Assembly: GCA_015231615.1 (NCBI GenBank)
Contig: JADGBE010000012.1
Location: 1 to 64,000 of the forward strand
Reading direction: 5' to 3'
From: Desulfamplus sp.
GTDB lineage: Bacteria > Desulfobacterota > Desulfobacteria > Desulfobacterales > Desulfobacteraceae
DNA: 64,000 bases
The notes under the pieces were generated by a model, which saw only the letters and a program-made list of their open reading frames with translations, ran no database searches and had not been told where the DNA came from. Below are positions 18,123-27,209 of this stretch, piece by piece; the stretch's first letter is position 1, and every line of letters starts with the position of its first letter. The position numbers and the translations under genes are program-made.

Positions 18123-19433
18123 ATGTCACTTAATGTGATTTTGCTTGTAATATGTCTTTTATTGTCCGCTTTCTTTTCAGCTTCCGAAACTTCCCTCTTT
18201 TCCATCAGTAAATTCAAAGCCCTTCTCCTTGCAAAAGAGGGAAGAAAAACAGATAAGCTTATTTGCAGAATGAAAGATAACCCCCAGAGGCTTCTTTCTA
18301 CTATCCTCATTGGCAATAATCTTGTTAATATTGCTGCTTCTTCATTGGGAACCGCTATTGCCATTGATTATTTTGAGTCAAATGCAGTTGGAATTGCAAC
18401 AGGTGTTATGACCATTTTAATCCTGATATTTGGAGAAATATTTCCAAAATCCTTTGCAGCACAAAATAAAATAGCAGTTGCAAGGTTTGCTGTTTATCCT
18501 CTGATGTGGTGTTCAAGACTCTTTACTCCAATTATATTTTTACTTAACTTTATACCAAGAATGGTTGGAAAAGTCGATCAATCACCTTCTGTTACTGAAG
18601 ACGAATTAATGACAATGGTTGAAGTGGTTGAAGAAGAGGGAGAGATAAAAGAGGAAGAAAAAGAGCTTATTTCAAATATTTTTGAGTTTGACGATACAAG
18701 TGCTTACGAAATAATGACACCAAGGGCTGATATGTATGTAATTGACATTAATGATTCTATTAATATAAAGGAGATACTAAATTCTGGTTTTACCCGTATT
18801 CCAGTGATTGATAACAGTATTGATAATGTTATCGGTATATTGAATATAAAAGACCTATTTGCAAGATACCATGATAGTTGCTCACATAATATTTCTATTA
18901 CCAATGAAGATAGCGTTGATAAAGCTCTTGATAATGTAGCAGATGATAACAGTTATGGTTCAATAAGTGCCGAAGCACTTGGGATTAGAGATATAATGAG
19001 AGAACCGTTTTTTATACCTGAATCTAAAAAATTGGACTCATTACTTCACGCTTTCAAGCAGATGAAAAACCATATAGGAATTGTTGTAGATGAACATGGT
19101 GGAGTCTGTGGTATTGTAACAATGGAAGATGTGCTTGAAGAGCTTGTAGGGGAGATAAATGACGAAACTGATAGGAATAATGAACCAAATATCGTAAAAC
19201 TTCATGATGACAAATGGATAGTTCTTGGCAAAACAGATATTTGGGAACTAAATAAAACTCTTGACCTTTCTATACCCGAATCCCCTGATTATGATACTTT
19301 TTCTGGATTTATCCTTGATAAAATTGGCAAAATCCCAAAGGTTGGCGAGACAATTACAATTGATAGATACGCAGCAACAGTTAAAGAGAGAGATGGCAAC
19401 CGTATCAGGACTTTTGTGTTCAAGTTATTTTAA
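18123..19433 (+). CDS. DUF21/CBS-pair/CorC-HlyC family membrane protein
   Basis: 436-residue HlyC/CorC (CNNM-like) protein. An N-terminal DUF21 membrane domain with three to four segments (about 1-150, including FFSASETSLFSISKFKA and LLSTILIGNNLVNI) is followed by a CBS pair (about 195-330, IMTPRADMYVID and VVDEHGGVCGIVTMEDVLEE) and a C-terminal FAD-binding-PCMH-like CorC_HlyC domain (about 350-436). Family members take part in divalent cation (Mg2+/Co2+) efflux or homeostasis; substrate is not evident here. No good ribosome-binding site lies close to the ATG. Confidence 0.88.
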   Translation: MSLNVILLVICLLLSAFFSASETSLFSISKFKALLLAKEGRKTDKLICRMKDNPQRLLSTILIGNNLVNIAASSLGTAIAIDYFESNAVGIATGVMTILILIFGEIFPKSFAAQNKIAVARFAVYPLMWCSRLFTPIIFLLNFIPRMVGKVDQSPSVTEDELMTMVEVVEEEGEIKEEEKELISNIFEFDDTSAYEIMTPRADMYVIDINDSINIKEILNSGFTRIPVIDNSIDNVIGILNIKDLFARYHDSCSHNISITNEDSVDKALDNVADDNSYGSISAEALGIRDIMREPFFIPESKKLDSLLHAFKQMKNHIGIVVDEHGGVCGIVTMEDVLEELVGEINDETDRNNEPNIVKLHDDKWIVLGKTDIWELNKTLDLSIPESPDYDTFSGFILDKIGKIPKVGETITIDRYAATVKERDGNRIRTFVFKLF

Positions 19434-19472
19434 TAACTTTTGAACATAAATAACAAAAATAAGGAGACTATT

Positions 19473-20273
19473 ATGGCAGAGCCAGCATTTGAAGAGAGAT
19501 TAAGTTCATTAGAAATTGTGTTAGAAAGCTTTATCATGTCAACTCACGTCATGATTCGGGAGATGAAAAACGAAAGTGCAAAGATGAGGCAGGATACCGC
19601 TCAGATGAAAGCCGAAATGAGGCAGGATACTGAAAAAATGAAAGCCGAAATGAGGCAAGACACTGAAAAAATGAAAGCCGAAATGAAGCAAGATACTGAA
19701 AAAATGAAAGCTGAAATGAGGCAAAGTATTGCAAACATGGAGCAAGACACTCAAAAGATGAAAGCCGAAATTGGGAAGAGTATTGCAAACATGGAGCAAG
19801 ACACCAAAAATATGAGAAAAGAGATGAACAAGAAGTGGGGTGAGCTTGCCAATAAAATGGGAACTATTTCAGAAGATATTGTTGCTCCAAATATTCCCGG
19901 AGTAGCAAGACAATACTTTAATGTGGAGAAACTTCTATTTTTTGCACTTAATGTAAAGTGTCAGAATATTTCTAAACCAGAGATTATAAGAGAGTTTGAT
20001 GTCATTGCAGTGTCAGATGAGTTCTTTTTTCTTAATGAAACTAAATCTACTCCCAAAATAAGCTATGCAAATGATTTTATAGAGCTTCTCCCAAATATTT
20101 ATGACTATTTTCCACAGTATAAAGAAAAGAGACTAATTCCCATTTTTTCAGCTCTGCACATTCCTGATGAAATTAAAAACTACCTAACCAAACACAAAAT
20201 TTATGCAATGGCTATGACAGATGAAACTATGGATTTGATCAATTTTGAAGATTTATCTAAATCTGAAGAATAA
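19473..20273 (+). CDS. Coiled-coil protein with C-terminal nuclease-like domain (DUF3782-like)
   Basis: 266-residue protein. An AAGGAG 7 bases ahead selects ATG 19473 over the upstream in-frame TTG. Residues 38-81 are four tandem 11-residue repeats (MRQDTEKMKAE), followed by two SIANMEQDT units, making a long charged coiled coil. The C-terminal 130 residues (VARQYFNVEKLL..., REFDVIAVSDEFFFLNETKS) have the D...ExK pattern of PD-(D/E)xK folds, as in the DUF3782 family common in filamentous or multicellular bacteria. Function unknown. The tandem 33-base DNA repeats suggest a length-variable coiled coil. Confidence 0.7.
   Translation: MAEPAFEERLSSLEIVLESFIMSTHVMIREMKNESAKMRQDTAQMKAEMRQDTEKMKAEMRQDTEKMKAEMKQDTEKMKAEMRQSIANMEQDTQKMKAEIGKSIANMEQDTKNMRKEMNKKWGELANKMGTISEDIVAPNIPGVARQYFNVEKLLFFALNVKCQNISKPEIIREFDVIAVSDEFFFLNETKSTPKISYANDFIELLPNIYDYFPQYKEKRLIPIFSALHIPDEIKNYLTKHKIYAMAMTDETMDLINFEDLSKSEE
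19584..19715 (+). repeat. Tandem 33-bp repeats encoding a coiled coil
   Basis: Four near-identical 33-base units within the coiled-coil gene, each encoding M[RK]QDT[AE][QK]MKAE. Downstream a second duplicated stretch (around 19725 and 19779, encoding SIANMEQDT) continues the pattern. The period is a multiple of three, so copy number can change without a frameshift. Confidence 0.8.
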
Positions 20274-20350
20274 ATTATGTAAATTTATCAATAGTTATCA
20301 ACAGAATTGAAATATGATATCGAGCAATCAATAAAGGACTGTTTGCTGAA

Positions 20351-21265
20351 ATGATAAAAGAAATAACTCCAGCAACTAAACTATATTGCATTTTTGGAAA
20401 ACCCGTAAGCCACTCAATGAGTCCGTTAATTCACAATATGCTTTTTAATAAATTTGACATAGATGCTGTATATTTAGCATTTCAGATAAATGATATAAAA
20501 CATGGAGTTGATGCCGTAAGAAGTCTTGGAATTAAGGCTGCTTCTATTACTATTCCGTTTAAAGAGGCTATTCTTGAACATCTTGATGAGATTGATGAAA
20601 CTGCAAGGCAAATTGGTGCTGTAAACACAGTTATTAACAATGATGGTTACCTTTGGGGTTGCAATACTGATTGTGCAGGAGCAGTTGAACCTTTAAAAGA
20701 GGCGTTATCAGAGGGTTTGTCTGTCGTGCCAGAAGATTTGTTTGCTTTATCAAAAGGCTCGTTAGATGGGAAAAATGTCTCTATTATTGGAGCTGGAGGG
20801 GCTGCAAGAGCTGTTGTTTTTGGAATTAAAAAAGAGGGTGCGAATATAACGATTGTTAATAGGTCAAAAGACAAAGGAGAACAGCTTGCTATTCAGGTAA
20901 ATGGACAATACCTCTCTTTATCAGCGTATAATGAATTAACTTATGATGATAGTATGAGTAACCATCTGGAACAGACAGATATTATTATAAATACAACATC
21001 TTTCGGCATGACTCCAAATATTGATGAAAGCCCTGTTAATCCTTTAATTTTAAATAAAAAGATGACCGTGATGGATATAGTTTATAATCCTCTTAGAACC
21101 AAATTGCTCAAAGATGCTGAAAATTCTGGATGTAAAATAGTTGACGGGCTTTCTATGTTTATACATCAAGGGGCAGCTCAATTTGAGTTATTCACAGGTA
21201 TTAAACCGCCTCGTCAGATTATGAGAGAATATGTTTTAAAAAATATGACAAAAAAACATCAATAG
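20351..21265 (+). CDS. aroE: Shikimate dehydrogenase
   Basis: NADP-dependent reduction of 3-dehydroshikimate to shikimate, chorismate pathway, cytoplasm. The 304-residue product shows the substrate-binding GKPVSHSMSPLIHN, catalytic lysine in ITIPFKEAI, catalytic aspartate in GCNTDCAGA, the nucleotide-binding IIGAGGAARAVVFG, and the C-terminal GLSMFIHQGAAQFELFTG. It is slightly longer than usual owing to an insert at about 110-135 (EALSEGLSVVPEDLFALSKG). It leads an aro gene group with aroA and aroC. Confidence 0.94.
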   Translation: MIKEITPATKLYCIFGKPVSHSMSPLIHNMLFNKFDIDAVYLAFQINDIKHGVDAVRSLGIKAASITIPFKEAILEHLDEIDETARQIGAVNTVINNDGYLWGCNTDCAGAVEPLKEALSEGLSVVPEDLFALSKGSLDGKNVSIIGAGGAARAVVFGIKKEGANITIVNRSKDKGEQLAIQVNGQYLSLSAYNELTYDDSMSNHLEQTDIIINTTSFGMTPNIDESPVNPLILNKKMTVMDIVYNPLRTKLLKDAENSGCKIVDGLSMFIHQGAAQFELFTGIKPPRQIMREYVLKNMTKKHQ

Positions 21266-21328
21266 ATAATCTATTGAAATAATTAATCAAGAAAATGAAT
21301 AGATATTGAATTTCAAGGGTAACTTCAA

Positions 21329-22741
21329 ATGAAATCCATAAAAACAAAAATAACTTCTGATAAATCTATAACAATACCCGGTTCAAAGAGTGTTTCCCAC
21401 AGAATGCTTATATGTGCCTCTATGGCTAATGGCACTTCTATAGTTAGAAATGTTTTGCAAAGTGAAGATATTTCTCATACAACCTCTGCTCTTTCAAAAA
21501 TGGGAGCTTTAATTGAGAAAATGCGGGATAAATTAACAGGAGACTCTTTTTTAAGAATTACGGGCTTTAATTGCAAACCAAAACCTTTTGATGGAGAGAT
21601 ATATCTTGGTAACTCTGGAACTTCAATGAGGCTTCTTGCTGGAACTGCTGCACTTGGGCAAACTCCTTACATTCTTACAGGTGATAAAAGAATGCAGGAG
21701 CGTCCAATGGGTGATCTTCTCAATGCCTTGAATATGGCTGGTGCAGAGGCTATATCAAAAAAAGGTAATGGAACGCCACCAGTTATAATTAAAGGTGGAA
21801 ATCCTAATCATGCTGGTAATGTTAAACATATCGGGAATTCTAAACACTGCAATACTATCGGCGGAACAATCTCCCTTGATTGCTCTCAAAGTAGTCAATA
21901 TCTATCTTCTATGCTTATGATGGGGGTAGTTTTACCTGAAGGTCTGCTAATTAATCTTCCAGGTCCAACGGTTTCAGCACCTTATGTTGATCTTACAATT
22001 GATATTATGAAAAAATTTGGTGTTTATGCTGAACGGCTTGACGATAAAACATATCGTGTTGCTGGAAATCAAACATATCATGCAGGTGATTTTGCAGTTG
22101 AGCCTGATATTTCAAATGCCAGCTATTTTTGGGCTGCTGGTGCTGTTACAGGTCATAAAATCACTGTAAATGATATTAACAAAAATTCACTTCAAGGAGA
22201 TAAACGTCTTCTTGAGATTTTAGAACAGATGGGTTGTGAAATTGATTATAGCTCAAATGGTATTGGTGTGCGTGGTAAAGATTTTAATGATGACAATTCA
22301 AATTCAACAGCTTCTATAAGTTCAAATTTAAAACGTTCTTTAAATTCCGTTGAAGTCGATATGTCAGATATTCCTGATGTGGTGCCAACTCTTGCAGTAG
22401 TTGCAGCTTTTGCAAAAGGAACAACAAAAATAGTTAATATTGAGCATCTTAGAGAAAAAGAGTGTGATAGAATCTCTGCTGTTGTTTCTCAGTTGAGAAA
22501 AATTGGGATAGAGGCATCAGAGGGAAAAGATTGGCTCTCAGTAACTGGAGTTGGTGTTAATAGAGATGAAATTAATAAAATGCTGCACAAAGCTATAATA
22601 GAAACATTTAATGATCACAGAATTGCTATGGCATTTTCAATTATTGGCTTAGTGGTTGATGGTATTGAGATAGAAAATGAAGGTTGTGTGGCAAAATCAT
22701 TTCCAAATTATTGGGAAAAATTTGATTCTTTAGGAGTTTGA
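21329..22741 (+). CDS. aroA: 3-phosphoshikimate 1-carboxyvinyltransferase (EPSP synthase)
   Basis: Forms 5-enolpyruvylshikimate 3-phosphate from shikimate 3-phosphate and PEP. The 470-residue protein has PGSKSVSHRMLICASMANG, the PEP/glyphosate loop LGNSGTSMRLLAG, the KRMQERPMGDL motif and the C-terminal EHLREKECDRISA and NDHRIAMAFS blocks. Two inserts (about residues 150-175 with NHAGNVKHIGNSKHCNT, and 315-345, serine/asparagine-rich) make it about 40 residues longer than common AroA; catalytic residues are kept. Confidence 0.94.
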   Translation: MKSIKTKITSDKSITIPGSKSVSHRMLICASMANGTSIVRNVLQSEDISHTTSALSKMGALIEKMRDKLTGDSFLRITGFNCKPKPFDGEIYLGNSGTSMRLLAGTAALGQTPYILTGDKRMQERPMGDLLNALNMAGAEAISKKGNGTPPVIIKGGNPNHAGNVKHIGNSKHCNTIGGTISLDCSQSSQYLSSMLMMGVVLPEGLLINLPGPTVSAPYVDLTIDIMKKFGVYAERLDDKTYRVAGNQTYHAGDFAVEPDISNASYFWAAGAVTGHKITVNDINKNSLQGDKRLLEILEQMGCEIDYSSNGIGVRGKDFNDDNSNSTASISSNLKRSLNSVEVDMSDIPDVVPTLAVVAAFAKGTTKIVNIEHLREKECDRISAVVSQLRKIGIEASEGKDWLSVTGVGVNRDEINKMLHKAIIETFNDHRIAMAFSIIGLVVDGIEIENEGCVAKSFPNYWEKFDSLGV

Positions 22742-22789
22742 GTTTTTCTTTACTTTTAAATTTATAGTTCAAAGTGCTGTGATATAGAG

Positions 22790-23851
22790 ATGAATTTAAA
22801 CAAATTAGGCTTTAATAAGTGGTTTGAAGATAACATAGATTCTTCAAAATTAGCCAATTATCAAATAGCAAGAGTTACTGCTGTAAATAAAGATAGCTTC
22901 CAAATAAAAAGCGGAGAAAAAGATGTTTTTGCTGAAGTAACAGGAAAGCTACTTTTTGATGCTGATTCTCCAACAGATTTCCCTACAGTTGGGGATTTTG
23001 TATATGCACAATTTTATGATAATGACTCTTTTGCAGTCATTAATGAAATAATTCCGCGAAAATCGCTTTTAAAGAGAAAAACAGCAGGTAAAAAAACAGA
23101 TTACCAGTTGATCGCTGCAAATATTGATACCGCATTCATTATTCAATCATTTGGTGCAGATTATAATATGAGACGGTTGGAAAGGTATCTTGTTATGGTT
23201 AATGAAGGCAATATTGAACCTGTTGTTCTGCTCAGTAAAAGCGATTTGACAACTGATATGGAACGAAATAAAAAAATTGCCGATATTAAGGCGTTAATGC
23301 CAAATATTGAGGTTGTTGAGTTCAGTAACTTAACCCATTATGGAATCAACAGAATCAAAGAGATGCTTATTCCCGGAAAAACATTTTGTCTGCTTGGCTC
23401 GTCAGGAACAGGGAAAACAACTTTGTTAAACAATCTCACTGATGATTATAAATTTGACACAAATGAGATCAGAGAAAAAGATGGCAAAGGCAGACACACC
23501 ACGACAAGGCGTCAATTAATCAGCTTAAAAAATGATGCAATGATAATTGACACTCCAGGTATGCGAGAGCTTGGAAATATAGCAGTTTCAGCGGGTATTA
23601 ATGAAACATTCAATGAAATAGCTGATTTATCAAATCAATGTTTATATAAAGATTGCTCTCACACTAATGAAAATGGGTGTGAGATACTACAGGCTTTAAA
23701 AGATGGGATAATTTCAGAAGAGCGTTATCAAAATTTTGTCAGAATTAGCAAAGAGACGGCTTACAATGAAATGTCTTATTTTGAAAAAAGAAAAAAAGAT
23801 AAAATTTTTGGGAAATTGTGCAAATCAGTAATGCAAAATAAAAAAAAATAG
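22790..23851 (+). CDS. rsgA: Small ribosomal subunit biogenesis GTPase RsgA
   Basis: Circularly permuted GTPase of 30S subunit maturation (YjeQ/EngC). The 353-residue protein contains an N-terminal OB-fold (about 20-95), the permuted G motifs with G4-like LLSKSDLT first, then Walker A GSSGTGKTTL and G3 DTPGMREL, and a C-terminal zinc knuckle CLYKDCSHTNENGCEI. It lies between aroA and aroC in the same direction, so it is probably co-transcribed with the shikimate genes. Confidence 0.92.
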   Translation: MNLNKLGFNKWFEDNIDSSKLANYQIARVTAVNKDSFQIKSGEKDVFAEVTGKLLFDADSPTDFPTVGDFVYAQFYDNDSFAVINEIIPRKSLLKRKTAGKKTDYQLIAANIDTAFIIQSFGADYNMRRLERYLVMVNEGNIEPVVLLSKSDLTTDMERNKKIADIKALMPNIEVVEFSNLTHYGINRIKEMLIPGKTFCLLGSSGTGKTTLLNNLTDDYKFDTNEIREKDGKGRHTTTRRQLISLKNDAMIIDTPGMRELGNIAVSAGINETFNEIADLSNQCLYKDCSHTNENGCEILQALKDGIISEERYQNFVRISKETAYNEMSYFEKRKKDKIFGKLCKSVMQNKKK

Positions 23852-23874
23852 AAGATAAAGGAGAATATACATAA

Positions 23875-25056
23875 ATGTCTGGCAGCACTTTTGGAAAAGC
23901 ATTTCAAGTAACAACTTGGGGAGAGTCTCATGGAAAGGCTCTTGGAGTTGTTATTCAAGGTTGTCCTTCTGGAATTGAGTTAAATGAAGAGATTTTGCAA
24001 AAGGCATTAGATAAGCGAAAACCTGGTCAGGGTTCTGCCAGCACAAAAAGAAAAGAGCCAGATATTCCTGAGATTCTTTCAGGAGTTTTTGAAGGAAAAA
24101 CTACAGGCACTCCTATTAGCATTATGATTGTAAATCACGATGCTAAATCAAGAGATTATTCACAAATAGCAGATATTTTTAGACCTGGACACGGTGATAT
24201 AACTTATCAAGCAAAATATGGAATTAGAGATTATCGAGGAGGAGGAAGAGCATCTGCAAGAGAAACTGCTGCAAGGGTTGCTGCTGGGGCAGTTGCTGAG
24301 GCATTTTTGAACCAATATGGAATCTCTGTAGAGAGTTGTACTCTTGAAATTGGTGGAATTAAAGCAGGTAATATTAATGGGAGAGTTGATAAGCAAACTG
24401 TCTTAGATAGAGAATTTGCAAAAACCAATTATCTTGAATGCCCTGATCCAGAAGCTCTTCTATTAATGGAACGAAGAATTGAAGAGATTAAAAAAGAGGG
24501 AGATTCTTTGGGTGGAGTGGTTGAGATAACAGCAAAGAATGTTCCAGCAGGTCTTGGTGAGCCTGTATTTGATAAGTTAGATGCAGATATTGCCAAAGCT
24601 CTTATGAGTATTGGAGCAGTAAAAGCCGTTGAGATTGGTGCTGGCTGCAATGCTGCTAAAATGACAGGGTTTGAAAATAATGACCAGATATTGCCCGAGC
24701 CATCAAGATTTGAATTTGATACAAGCTCAGCACCAATAATACCAGCAAAGAGACCACCATCATCAACATCAGCAGCAGAATCGATTAAACGGGCAAGATT
24801 TGAAACAAATAACAGCGGAGGTATTCTTGCTGGTATTTCAAATGGTGATGATATTGTTGCCCGTGTTCATGTTAAACCCATACCATCTATACTAAAAGAG
24901 CAGATGACCATTGATATTAATGGAAATCCACACCCAATTTCAACTCAAGGAAGACACGATATTTGTGCAATACCAAGGATAAATCCTGTGTGTAAAGCAA
25001 TGGTATATTTAGTTATTGCAGATCATATTCTTAGACAGGTTGTCTATACCACCTAA
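23875..25056 (+). CDS. aroC: Chorismate synthase
   Basis: Final step of the shikimate pathway: 1,4-elimination of EPSP to chorismate with reduced FMN. The 393-residue protein has all three family signatures: GESHGKALGVVIQGCPSG near the start, GHGDITYQAKYGIRDYRGGG and GRASARETAARVAAGAVAE in the centre, and the C-terminal SRFEFD...RHDICAIPRINPVCKAM. AAGGAG lies about 11 bases before the ATG, 23 bases after rsgA. Length is somewhat over the usual 360. Confidence 0.95.
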   Translation: MSGSTFGKAFQVTTWGESHGKALGVVIQGCPSGIELNEEILQKALDKRKPGQGSASTKRKEPDIPEILSGVFEGKTTGTPISIMIVNHDAKSRDYSQIADIFRPGHGDITYQAKYGIRDYRGGGRASARETAARVAAGAVAEAFLNQYGISVESCTLEIGGIKAGNINGRVDKQTVLDREFAKTNYLECPDPEALLLMERRIEEIKKEGDSLGGVVEITAKNVPAGLGEPVFDKLDADIAKALMSIGAVKAVEIGAGCNAAKMTGFENNDQILPEPSRFEFDTSSAPIIPAKRPPSSTSAAESIKRARFETNNSGGILAGISNGDDIVARVHVKPIPSILKEQMTIDINGNPHPISTQGRHDICAIPRINPVCKAMVYLVIADHILRQVVYTT

Positions 25057-25467
25057 AAAATTCTTTTTGTGAAACTATCGAAAAATTATAAATATTTAAT
25101 CTAAAATTATAAAATAGGAATAAATCGAAGAAAAAAGGAGATAATTTGATAAATTATAGAAAGATACAGATTCCTTTCAATCAATTATATTCACTAAAAT
25201 TCTAATATTTCATGTAATAACAAGCAATTGGCAAAGTAGTTATAATTTAAGGCTGTTGGGCTGTTTCACATTAAAAACATTAATAAATACAAATATTTAC
25301 AATCTCAATCACAATATAATCCTAATATAATCCTAACAAAGTAATATCAGATTTGACTTAAAAAATAATATGCAATAGAGCTTAATTCATTAGATGAATA
25401 AAAGTTAATCGTTTTAGCTGCAATAGTAGCAGATTGAGATTAATTGCAATCCAATGGTTTTTTAAAC

Positions 25468-25513
25468 AATATCCCCACCCCAGCAAAGTATTTATAGCAG
25501 CGGTGGGGATATT
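25468..25513. repeat. Perfect 12-bp inverted repeat
   Basis: Arms AATATCCCCACC (25468-25479) and GGTGGGGATATT (25502-25513) are perfectly complementary around a 22-base loop. The GC-rich arms stand out from AT-rich surroundings. It has the look of the other intergenic hairpins in this window. Confidence 0.7.
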
Positions 25514-25621
25514 TAGTGGTTTAGCAAATCAAATGAGTGTAGCCTTTTTATACTTAACAAGGCCTTAATTTGAGCTTTTAATTTATTTTTTCGCCAGAGC
25601 TAAAGCCAGGGCGAATTCTCC

Positions 25622-25645
25622 AAGTCCTCTTAAGAGGACTTTTTT
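25622..25645 (+). terminator. Rho-independent terminator before dnaA
   Basis: A 20-base hairpin (AAGTCCTC and GAGGACTT arms around TTAA) runs directly into six T residues. It should end the aro-rsgA transcript about 90 bases before dnaA. A second, perfect 9-bp hairpin (25652-25660 and 25663-25671, CCGATGGTT / AACCATCGG) follows at once and belongs to the dnaA leader. Confidence 0.7.
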
Positions 25646-25734
25646 AACTTGCCGATGGTTTTAACCATCGGTAAAAGATTGAATAAAAACTCAACAAAAC
25701 TACTCTCAAATCCAATTATGAATCTGGAGACTTT

Positions 25735-27168
25735 ATGGAATCTGTCTGGAATCAAGTCAAAGCAAACTTAAAGGAACTTTTGCCTGATCACAGCTTTAGA
25801 ATGTGGATTCAACCAATGCAGTTTCTAAATAGTCAACCCCTTGATTCGGCAGAATCTGTTTTGGTAACACTTACGTGTCCAAACTCATTTTCTAAAAAAC
25901 GAGTTAAAGAGAACTATATTTCTGGTATAACACAAGAGTTTTTAAAACTTTCTTTAGCGTTAGGTATATCAGATGTGCATCTTGCAATTGATATTGCCAA
26001 TGATCATAAGGTAGATGTAGATAAAATAGATAATCCAAAAGTGGAAATTAAAAAAGATTGCGGCCCCAAAAAAGAACCTCGTAAAACAAATAAGATAGAT
26101 GATCAGCTTCCTCTACCAGGATTGCCTCGCATATTTGACACTGGTAGAATGTTAAAAAAGGATTACACATTTGATCAATTTGTTGTTGGAAATAATAATG
26201 ATTTTGCATACTCTGCCTCACTATCATTAGCTCAAGGCGGTAATAACGCTAATAAGGCAATATATCTACTTGCTGGAACAGGGCTTGGAAAGAGTCATCT
26301 ATCTCAAGCTGTGGGGCATCATGTTATAAATCAGGGTATTACAAACAAGGTCTTTTATATTACTGCTGAAGATTTCACTAACGAGATGGTTAATTCTATT
26401 CAAAATCACACTATCAGCAACTTTAAAGAAAAATATAGAAAAAAATGCGAAGTTCTTATCCTTGAAGATATACATTTTCTCTCAGGAAAAGAGGCAACCC
26501 AAAAAGAGCTTGCCGTAACACTTGACCATCTGCTTGATGCTGATAAAAAAATTATCTTTAGTGGTTGCTATCTTCCTGATGATATTCCCAAGATGAATGA
26601 CCAGCTAAAATCAAGACTAACTATGGGACTTGTTACAAAGATAGAAGCTCCTGATTTTTCAACCAGATTTAAAATAGTCAAAAAAAAATCTCAGATTAAT
26701 GGCTATAATATTCCAAATGATGTTGCCGAATATATTGCTCAAGAGCTTTGTGATAACGTCAGGCAATTAGAAAGCGGGCTTACAGGAGTTGTTGCCAAAG
26801 GCTCACTCATGGGGGAAAAGATCGATCTTGCTCTTGCCCGTCAGGTTATTGAAAATATATCTAAAAGTAAGAAAGAGATCACAATAGATGCTATCAAAAA
26901 ACTTATCTGTATAGAGTTTGGAGTCTCTGAAGTTGATCTTATCTCAACATCAAGGAAGGCAAAACTTGTTCACCCAAGACAGGTTGCTATCTATCTATCT
27001 CGTAAATATACAGACCAATCAATTAAAATAATTGGCAAGAGCTTTAATCGTTATCATGCTACAGCTATTCACTCAATAAACGCCGTTGAAAAGGCTATTC
27101 AGCAGCAAGGGGCGTTTTCTGAACAGCTAAACTATTTGTATAAGAAAATTGAGACTGGAAAAATTTAA
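25735..27168 (+). CDS. dnaA: Chromosomal replication initiator DnaA (divergent)
   Basis: 477-residue AAA+ initiator. Domain I (ESVWNQVKANLKELLPDHSF), a polar linker (about 95-130), Walker A as GTGLGKSHL and Walker B as ILEDIHFLSGKEATQKEL are visible; the usual DD before I is ED. Domain IV keeps the helix-turn-helix layout, but the DnaA signature GRDHTTVLHA reads NRYHATAIHS, changing residues that contact the DnaA box in E. coli (D433 to Y, T435 to A). dnaN, gyrB and rpmH are not adjacent. It could be the sole DnaA with lineage-specific binding or a second paralogue. Confidence 0.85.
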   Translation: MESVWNQVKANLKELLPDHSFRMWIQPMQFLNSQPLDSAESVLVTLTCPNSFSKKRVKENYISGITQEFLKLSLALGISDVHLAIDIANDHKVDVDKIDNPKVEIKKDCGPKKEPRKTNKIDDQLPLPGLPRIFDTGRMLKKDYTFDQFVVGNNNDFAYSASLSLAQGGNNANKAIYLLAGTGLGKSHLSQAVGHHVINQGITNKVFYITAEDFTNEMVNSIQNHTISNFKEKYRKKCEVLILEDIHFLSGKEATQKELAVTLDHLLDADKKIIFSGCYLPDDIPKMNDQLKSRLTMGLVTKIEAPDFSTRFKIVKKKSQINGYNIPNDVAEYIAQELCDNVRQLESGLTGVVAKGSLMGEKIDLALARQVIENISKSKKEITIDAIKKLICIEFGVSEVDLISTSRKAKLVHPRQVAIYLSRKYTDQSIKIIGKSFNRYHATAIHSINAVEKAIQQQGAFSEQLNYLYKKIETGKI

Positions 27169-27209
27169 TAAAAACGCAATTTATGAACGTTGAAAGTATA
27201 TTAAATTAA

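Larger units (their letters stand above)
25057..25734. other. Long palindrome-rich gap upstream of dnaA
   Basis: 678 bases without a gene on either strand. The first 400 bases are very AT-rich and featureless. The last 270 hold three separate inverted repeats (25468-25513, 25622-25645, 25652-25671). No clear cluster of DnaA boxes (TTATCCACA or close variants) is visible by eye, so it is not a convincing replication origin despite its position ahead of dnaA. Confidence 0.6.

Noticed and set aside
20289-20297. TTATCAACA as a DnaA box
   Set aside because: A single near-match between two genes, without a cluster, is expected by chance in AT-rich DNA.
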